64,000 nt of DNA, from the NCBI GenBank assembly GCA_963924555.1, contig OZ004593.1:806001-870000 (forward strand), given 5' to 3'. Numbering within the stretch: position 1 is the first letter of the stretch; every line of letters starts with the position of its first letter. The notes under the pieces were generated by a model. It searched no databases, was not told the DNA's origin, and worked only from the letters and a program-made list of their open reading frames with translations. This DNA is from Crambe crambe (lineage: Eukaryota > Porifera > Demospongiae > Poecilosclerida > Crambeidae). Of this stretch, positions 57,101 through 64,000 are shown piece after piece. A program made the translations under genes and the position numbers.

Positions 57101-58173
57101 GAAGCTGTTCATAGTGTCAGAGGTGAATCAGGGGGAGTATTTGATGCCGTGCGTCTTACCCACGGATCCTCAACCCAGCTGCAATCCAGAATGCGAAACA
57201 CAATCTGTCCCACCCATGGTCCTCCACTTTACCAGAGGTGTGCCAAGATACGGAGTATACTGTAGCACCATCTGCCACGTGATGACCGAAAGCAAGTGGA
57301 AGTTGGTAAAGGATCCCAAGACTGGCAAGCCATTCCACCTCTCCCGAAATAGTGTCCATTTTTCCATCCCTGGCTATCGGGGGGAGGTGACCATCAATGA
57401 TGTCCTTGACTCCTTCTTCCTGGTGTCTGTCCATGTTCCTTGTGATACAAAGTCATATTTCCAGACTGTATCTCACATGTGCTTGGAGGTCCGTGGCACC
57501 CTCCTCAAAGCAATTGATGTTGCCACAGATAAGCTGAATTACACTCCGGATAGCCCCGAGGTGGCCTTCCTGTGTGAGCAACACAAGGACCTTCCCCTCC
57601 ATCCTGCCACAGTCTCCAAGATGGGAGATGAGTTGCTGTGTACCAAGGACCATGTAGAAGGAGGGACTCTAACCAACCAGCACAAGGTCTGGCTAGAAGG
57701 TGAGTTGATCTTCTATTTGCCCCTTGATTTGTAACAAATAATCATGATCTCTGTTTGACATTTCCAGATTATGCACCTCCACAAACTGCATCTGCTTCTT
57801 CCAAAAAAGCCACTTCCCATAACCTATCAACAGCTGACCACTTCAAAGTCACTAAAGTCCTGAAAGCCCTTGATAATGAGCAGCTGATACACCTGGGCAC
57901 TGCACTGGGGCTGGAGTATCCACACTTGAAGAGGATGCAGACCTTGCCTGAGGACATGGTTGCTGCGTGGTTGAACATGGAAGACGAGGTGATGGACACC
58001 AGTGGTATTCCCACCTGGTCCAGTTTGATCAAAGCCCTAGAGGACACCAACCAGAAAGGGGTTGCTTCACGCATCAGGAACGGTAAGTTTGGACCACCCT
58101 ATTGTGCTGATGATCATGTGATGTATTGTATCTATAATCCCTCACAGAGCAACACAGTAACCACCCAAAGTGA
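54148..58173 (+). CDS. Roco-like P-loop GTPase with death domain (864 aa, gene 2)
   Basis: Exons 54148-54162, 54381-54419, 55016-55057, 55180-55375, 55738-57699, 57768-58082 and 58148-58173 sum to 2,595 nt. The small 5' exons (MATSE; IKKHRKKLQEWNK; DVVTHQRYIEECEK) were found by matching exon lengths and phases of gene 1. Domains: charged coiled coil (EREKLIEEVEEYIESIHWRR), P-loop GTPase (GYAGSGKS, DCGGQPQF, GTHRD), COR-like region, conserved tail (CNPECETQSVPPMVLHFTRG ... LCTKDHVEGGTLTNQHKVWL) and death domain (LKALDNEQLIHLGTALGLEY ... WLNMEDEVMDTSG). The two Pro-rich linker exons of gene 1 are absent. The middle of the large exon is almost identical to gene 1 while both flanks differ. A cytosolic death-domain signalling GTPase is inferred. 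A fucosidase gene is divergent upstream; HACE1 converges downstream. Confidence 0.83.
54184..54338. mobile_element. Tc1/mariner-type MITE
   Basis: A 155-bp palindrome with TACAGTAGATTTCAGGTTGC at the left and the inverted TACAGTGGTTTGCAGGTTGC at the right. The TA at each end fits a mariner TA target duplication. It lies in intron 1 of GTPase gene 2, 22 bp after exon 1. Confidence 0.75.
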
Positions 58174-58504
58174 ACCATCACGTGACAGTTTGATCCACAT
58201 AAACTTTTTGTGTACATTTTGACCTTGTACCAAATACCCTTTTCCTAATAACATCTTTCTGATCCTCACACAGTCCTCAGAGTAAGAGAACTGGAAACAA
58301 AAAATGGCAAAAATGTGAAGACTTCTCTACAGTTGAACCCCTAAACATAAAATACTTCTTGGACACTTAATACTGGTCCCAAAACTGTTCACACTGACAT
58401 GCTTGAGGCCGCATGATTCTATATACACATCTGGTAAAAATGAATACTAACTTGCATAATGTCTTTCTGAATGAATAAAATTAGAGAAATTATTTAAAAA
58501 AAGA
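58174..58504. other. Intergenic between convergent gene 2 and HACE1
   Basis: 3' flanks of both genes. AATAAA-like AT-rich signals occur (ATGAATAAAATTAG near 58472). Part resembles the 27715-27775 flank of gene 1. No gene seen. Confidence 0.5.
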
Positions 58505-61500
58505 CTATGTGATATCAATGATGCCACTCCCACATGCCAGGGACATGGTTAGTCGTTCTTTCAGGATCTCCTTGGACGGATACTCTGGCAACTTGAGCAG
58601 GTTAAAACTGCACAAGAAAACAACCACAATCAGCCATCAATCAATAATTGTATTCCATGCACAGTGCACCCTCAGGCTACATAATGCCTCAAGGTTTAGC
58701 CCGAGGGTGTGCCCTGAGGTTATATGCTCCCCTTTGAGGTTCTGTATCTCCATTGTGACTCACCATGTGCTAGCCATGGGCAACCTGTTGGGATTATTCA
58801 GTTGAGTGATGGTAAATTTAGTGAGACCTGTGGCACCGACCAAGTTAGCAAACCCTCCGAGAGGCACTCTGGAGCTAAATCAATAGAAGAGCAAGAGTAC
58901 AGAATAGTTGAGACCTATATACAGTCTTGTACCTTCCAGTGACAAACTGAAGCAGGATGGCTAGGTCCTTCTTCTCATAGTTCCTCACTATCTCCCAGAA
59001 CCACTATACAAGATAAAGGAAGATATGACCAGTTTCTGTCTCATTCCTGTTCCCCATCCCATTCCAGGAGGTTCTAGTCTTATTCCATTCCTGTTCCCCA
59101 TTCTAATAGGTCCCATTTCCATCCCCCATTCTGAATATACCTTAATGACAGGGGTATCCTCGTCGTAGCCAGAGGAATACTCTGAGTTCTTTTCCCAGTC
59201 GGTCACATCAATATCAGGCAAACCAGAAATGAGTAACTCCTGAAGAGAAAGAGAGAGAGTGCATAATGTGCATTACAAGGTCCCCCCACTGAGCATGCTC
59301 ACCAGTTCATATTCGTCAAAGAGGGAGATGAGCTTATGAGGGATGACTTCGTAGAAACCATCCAGAAAGCTTTGTATCTGCATCCCTATGGCCTGTGTCA
59401 TCCTCATCTCTGTCACCAACTGAACATACTCTTGCTAAGGAAGAAAAGTACAATATAATACAGAGGAACGTCCAATAAAGAACACTCTGAAAGAGGACAA
59501 ACCTCTCAACAAAGGACAAAAGGATGAGTCCAAAGTCTATTATTCGGAGGTTTCACTGGTGTGAATTTGGCACCTCTCACCTTTGATTTTTGTTGATATG
59601 CACATACCATACCTTATTGGAATCATTGACGGTGAGATTTGCTCCCCCCGGCTTCAACTCCAGCATCTCTGTGGCTCCAAAGGCATCCGTCTCCACGGAG
59701 AAGCTCAACTCCAGGCCCAGGTTGTCAATGGGGTTGTCAAGGATCCACTGGAGGTTGCTGGCATACTCGGGGTCAATGCATTCCACGTCCCGATAACTCA
59801 CTGGAACTCCTGTAGGAAGGGTAGGGGGAGACAAGTATCAGTAGTTGCCTTTTTCCCAACCCATCCGGGGGTTCAGGGGTCTATTTTTGGATCAGGGGTC
59901 TTATTAAATCACCTAATATGTGTTTGTAGAAGGAGCGTGTGAAGTAGACGTTGAGCAGCTGCTTGTGGTGGATGGCCAGACCCATCATTCTGCCGGCAAA
60001 CTTGAAGTAACTCAAGTGGTCAGGATTCACATCAGAGAGACTGTTAGGCTGAAATGTAGCACCTGAAAAATGAAAAGTTCAGCATCAAATAAAAGGTGGT
60101 TGGTTGTCATAAAGGAATTTTTAAAGTATTCTAGCTCACCATCTGCAGACTGAGTGAAGAGAGCGTAATCTGGGTTGAGTATCTCCCTGGAGAGGGTATC
60201 AAACCACTCCCTCTTGACCCCTGACCCCATTCCTGCTTCCCCAGAGAAGTGGATGCTTAGTCCACTCTTCAACACATCCACCGACACCTCTGATATCTTG
60301 TCACATGATGTAGTGAAAAGATTCTCTAAAGTAAAGAAACCCTTAATTAATTCTATTTCCTAGGATATGTAGTATTATGCGTTACAGTAAACTAGTTAGT
60401 GCTGGTTTGTATACTGGTTAGTATACTTACCTCTATCCACTTCAATGGCATTATTCTGGGTAGTGAGTGTCAATTCTGTTGAAGGAGGTTTGCCGTTGTA
60501 GAGGTTCTCGTAAAACCAGTTTTTCCTGTCTTCAAAGGGCTGAGCGTGGACGATGTGCATAAAGCGAGTCAAAAGTTCCATGTGCTCCAACAGAAAGTGG
60601 AAGTGAGCAAATATCAGCTTTGGACTCCTAAAAATCCCAGAAAGGGGGGAAGAGGGAGGGGGGAAAGAGGGAGGGGGGAAGAGGGAGGGGGGAGATAAGG
60701 ATCAGTAAAGGAGGAGGAGGAGCTGATCAGGTGTAAGGTACCTTGCCAAAAGAACCTTTAAAACTACTTCATACTTATCAATAAAGGTGGAGAATCTTGG
60801 ATAAAGACCAGGTCTGCAAAAAAAAAATAGATTCTTAGTTACATGATGTAATAGTGAACATGTTATATATCATACAGTGTAATCTCTGCATTACACAGTG
60901 TCATTCTCTGCATCATACAGTCTGTCTTACTTTCCATAGGACTTTTGTAGAGTGCTGCAACAGAGGGCAAAGGCATGGGTCACAGCACACAGTCTGTCGG
61001 CATACACCTCCACCAAATTATCATTCTCTTTCTTTTCCTCTTCTTCGCCCGAGGCCTCGGGGTCAGGAGTATTTTTCTCCTTGACTTGGCATGAGGTGGA
61101 CACCACAGCCAAAGGAGAAATTTCAGGGGAGGCAGACATTCCTAAAAAGATGTCATGATATGTTGAGTGGAATGTGGATGCAGAAACCTCATACAGTTCT
61201 TATCACTGCACAAAATAGCCAATTTTGGAGGACCCCTTTAATTAAGGCATGTTATCAAGGTCTCCACAATCAGAGAGATGTTTGATGAGGACATCCCTGT
61301 AATCAGAACTAGTCCCTTAATGTTCACAGTGAAAAGTATCAAAAAGATGCGCAAATTTTTATGCTCAACTATTTAAAGACAGGAATTAATCACATACCAT
61401 TAAAAGGAGTGACATCGGTGGATAAACTCCTATTGAGTGTGTGCAAGGCGGTGGGAGAGGCCCCACTCTCCTCGACGACTGTCATGATCCTTGCTGTCAC

Positions 61501-63321
61501 TCTTTCCATGTGCCAACTGCGTCGCTTCAGCCTGGAACTCATCATGGAGGAAGAGGTGGTCGTCGGGGAGAGAGGAGGGGATTGGTCAAAATTTTTGCTA
61601 TTAACAGGTTGCAGGAAGACACGTCTGCGATACATTGGAGCACTGTTGACGATGGCAGCTGCCAATGCACTTGATTGGTGGATATTGAGCACCGGCTTCT
61701 GTTTGACGGTGGGCGTCTCGTTGACATCTATACTTGGAACTGGTACAGAAGGCGTATCATGATATGTTCCAAATGGATCATCGAGTTCTTCCTTGGAATC
61801 TTCTTTGGTGGGATTTTGAGGTACATCTTTCTATAAACAAAAGAATTTCCCTAATTGAACATTGAATTAAAGGGTATTCCCCCATCAAGTATGACCAACC
61901 TTCTCCTGTACAGGTGTGGTTCCTTGGTCCTGCTGTTCCTGGTGCACTTTCTCCAACTCCACCTTCACTAAGTCGAACCAGCACTCCAACGACGCCCACA
62001 CTGTCTCCAGTGGCTCCAGAGGATCTGATAGGGAAGAGTCCTTCCTCTGTCTGAAGGGGAGAGGACTCAACTTTGAGTCCTGGGGAGTTGGAGGGGAACT
62101 GAAATCAGGATGGTTCTGAGTACTGGAATTGGACCGACGATGTCCAAATCGTAACATGGACCTCCCGCTTCTTTCCGAGCTGGGTGAGTCCAGAATGGAA
62201 CCAAAACTACCTACCCTGCGGACGGAGCTAGGGGCCACTGGTCCATTCCCACTCAGGAACCCAGGACTTGTCGGCAGAGAGGAAGGGACATGGGAGCTAC
62301 TGGGAGGAGAAGTGGGCAGGGTCTTCTCCATGTAGGAGTTGTAGAGGGCACAGAGCATTCGAATGGCTCGCAGAAACTGAGGCATCAGATTCTTGTAGCT
62401 ACTGCTCACACTGCAGGGGAAAGGGGAGGGGCTGGTGCATTGCAAGAGGAAAGGGGTGGGGCTAACAACTATTAGTTATGTGCTTATAGAAGAAAAGGGG
62501 AGGGGCTGCTCTGCATATTTAGTGAGAGGAGGAGGGGCTGAGCTGATTAAAAGAGGAAGGGGAGGGCTAACAGCTCTGCATAAGAGAGAGGAGGGGTTGA
62601 GGAAGGGAAGGGGCCGTCATCTGATGCATCACACAGACTGACCTGAGCAATTCCATTCCAGCAGAACTGGTATTGGACGCTAATCGTGTCATGACTTGTA
62701 CTAGAAGACCAGCACTGCTCCTGCTGATGTGTTCCATGAGTGCTTGCATCTTTCTCTCCTCGATGCAATTGCTAAAGATGAGGGAGAGGAGAAGGTCGAT
62801 CTGACTGCTTGGAAGTTTCAGCAGGATCAACACTGCACACTCATAGTAATTGTTCTGGACAACAACAACAACAACAACAACAATAAATAAACAGTAAATA
62901 GTACTGTTAAAGTAACTTAATAAGCCCCCCTTTTTATTTCCCCCTCTCACCTGTGCACATAACTCCAGCGTGGAGACACCACTGTTGTCTGATATCACTG
63001 CTGACCCTTTACTCAACAGCAGGTCCACACACTTCAACTGACCGTGTCTGCCGATCAGAGATAAACAGTAATGTGATCCAGGTTTAAGAGTCACATGGTC
63101 TTACCGACAGGCAAAGTAGAGGGCATTACCACCAGTTTCATTGGTCTTATGGATGTCAGCATTGTGGTTGAGCAGCTGCACCACACACTGAAGGGTCAAA
63201 AGGTCAATTAAAGAGGAACCTATTCTCTAGCACAGTCTCACTTCATAATGTCCATTCTGACAGGCCACATGCAAGGAGGTGTGTCCATGGACATCCTAAT
63301 TAAAGGAAAACGAAGATAATT

Positions 63322-63365
<44 letters not shown>

Positions 63366-64000
63366 GCTCAAGGGACTTACCTCCACATCAACATACTCTC
63401 CCCTCTGGAGAATAGTGACTAGGAGCTCTGTCCGACCGTTGCAAGCCAACCAATGAAGCTACAGAAATCAAATCATAACCTTCCATCAGTCGGGAAAGTT
63501 TTCAAACTTCCTTATTAGGGGAGAGGGTTCTTCCACATAACATTACTTAATATGCACTGGTCCAAAATGACTATGAAACTCCAGGAAAAGAAAGAGTAGA
63601 ACCCTTACCACTTTTGCTAATAAAGGGGAGGGAGAGGGAGCATTAGAAAGCTTCTGCTATCTCAACAATACCTACAACAGACTAAGGCTTCAATCTACTT
63701 ATTAAGTACAGGGGGAATTCTTTTAAACAGGAAATACTGCCACAATTAACACTTACAGCTGTGAGTCCCTCGTTGTCATGGATACTGATATCTGCACCTG
63801 CTTCCACCAGCTTCTGAACACATTTCTTGTGCCTAAAAAAAAAAAGAAGTTTCCCTCTAGTATCAGGAAATCAATGATATCACACAATAGTCCTTTTGAA
63901 GCAAATAACTTGATGAGCCTATTAAGACAAGTGATTTAACACATACACCTCAATCATCATACACTTGGCCTGCAGCTATAGCATACTTAGCAGGTTGCTT
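58505..64000 (-). CDS. HACE1: HACE1: ankyrin-repeat HECT E3 ubiquitin ligase (5' end beyond window)
   Basis: Minus strand, stop at 58505. From the 5' side, ankyrin exons read [19 protein letters not shown] (63757-63834), [17 protein letters not shown] (63380-63465), [17 protein letters not shown] (63236), [20 protein letters not shown] (63110-63190) and [20 protein letters not shown] (62950-63105). A Ser-rich middle follows (61800-62450). The HECT domain: [91 protein letters not shown] and [20 protein letters not shown]. The catalytic Cys codon is split TG/T across the last intron (58764 and 58607). HACE1 is a tumour-suppressor E3 that targets active RAC1 in vertebrates and associates with Golgi membranes. 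The first ankyrin exons lie to the right of this window. Confidence 0.9.
59459..59566. mobile_element. Mariner-type MITE remnant
   Basis: TACAGAGGAACGTCCAATAA at the left and TATTCGGAGGTTTCACTGGT at the right, with AAAGAGGACAAACCTCTCAA inside. Third member of the family at 21797 and 41164. Located in a HACE1 intron. Confidence 0.6.
60640..60700. repeat. GGGGGAAGAGGGAG minisatellite in HACE1 intron
   Basis: About four purine-only tandem units (AGGGAGGGGGGAA core). The purine strand could form a triplex or quadruplex. Another G-rich repeat series (AAAGGGGAGGGGCT type) covers about 62410-62610 in a neighbouring intron. Confidence 0.8.
63321..63366 (+). repeat. (TTG)n microsatellite
   Basis: About 15 TTG/GTT trinucleotides in a HACE1 intron; a shorter complementary CAA run lies at about 62860-62884. 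Confidence 0.9.

Noticed and set aside
1-64000. tRNA or rRNA genes
   Set aside because: No cloverleaf with conserved A and B boxes or rRNA core sequence was recognised on reading, though a proper scan was not possible.

Overview
This is nuclear DNA of an animal. The genes have many short GT-AG introns (and a few GC-AG introns) and encode metazoan proteins: RTEL1, UBR4, HACE1, MATH, death-domain, Ubl-RBR and GH29 fucosidase proteins. The compact introns and the expansion of Roco-like GTPase/death-domain genes suggest a demosponge such as Amphimedon or a relative. That assignment is inference; no species marker was found.

Layout. (1) 1-33.9 kb is a rearranged segmental-duplication array. It holds truncated copies of the RTEL1 helicase gene, death-domain GTPase gene pieces, an internally deleted UBR4 copy and fucosidase fragments, joined at abrupt breakpoints. 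One RTEL1 copy is interrupted by a complete 6.09-kb DNA transposon (10555-16641) with 301-bp terminal inverted repeats and a 6-bp target duplication. The transposon carries a DDE integrase gene and, convergent to it, a nine-exon gene predicted to encode a UBX-HECT ubiquitin-ligase-like protein. An apparently intact death-domain GTPase gene sits at 23071-27602. (2) 34.2-42.7 kb has a two-Ubl RBR-type E3 gene and the only RTEL1 copy that I can read through from start to stop (31 exons, about 1,060 aa). (3) 42.8-50.5 kb has a hAT remnant, an intronless gene for an alpha-helical pore-forming-toxin-like protein with a decayed neighbour copy, and a pseudokinase/12-residue-repeat/four-MATH gene. (4) 50.7-64 kb has a GH29 alpha-L-fucosidase gene with an upstream MRH-like module, a second intact death-domain GTPase gene transcribed divergently from it, and a HACE1 gene running off the right edge.

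Themes. Ubiquitin-pathway and death-domain signalling modules dominate, and duplication with exon-level chimerism is frequent. Exon phases were checked by hand for the transposon genes, both GTPase genes, the Ubl-RBR gene, the intact RTEL1 copy and the kinase-MATH gene, and all of them sum correctly (for the UBX-HECT gene, the first splice is a guess chosen to fit). Family names rest on recognising motifs by eye; no searches were run.
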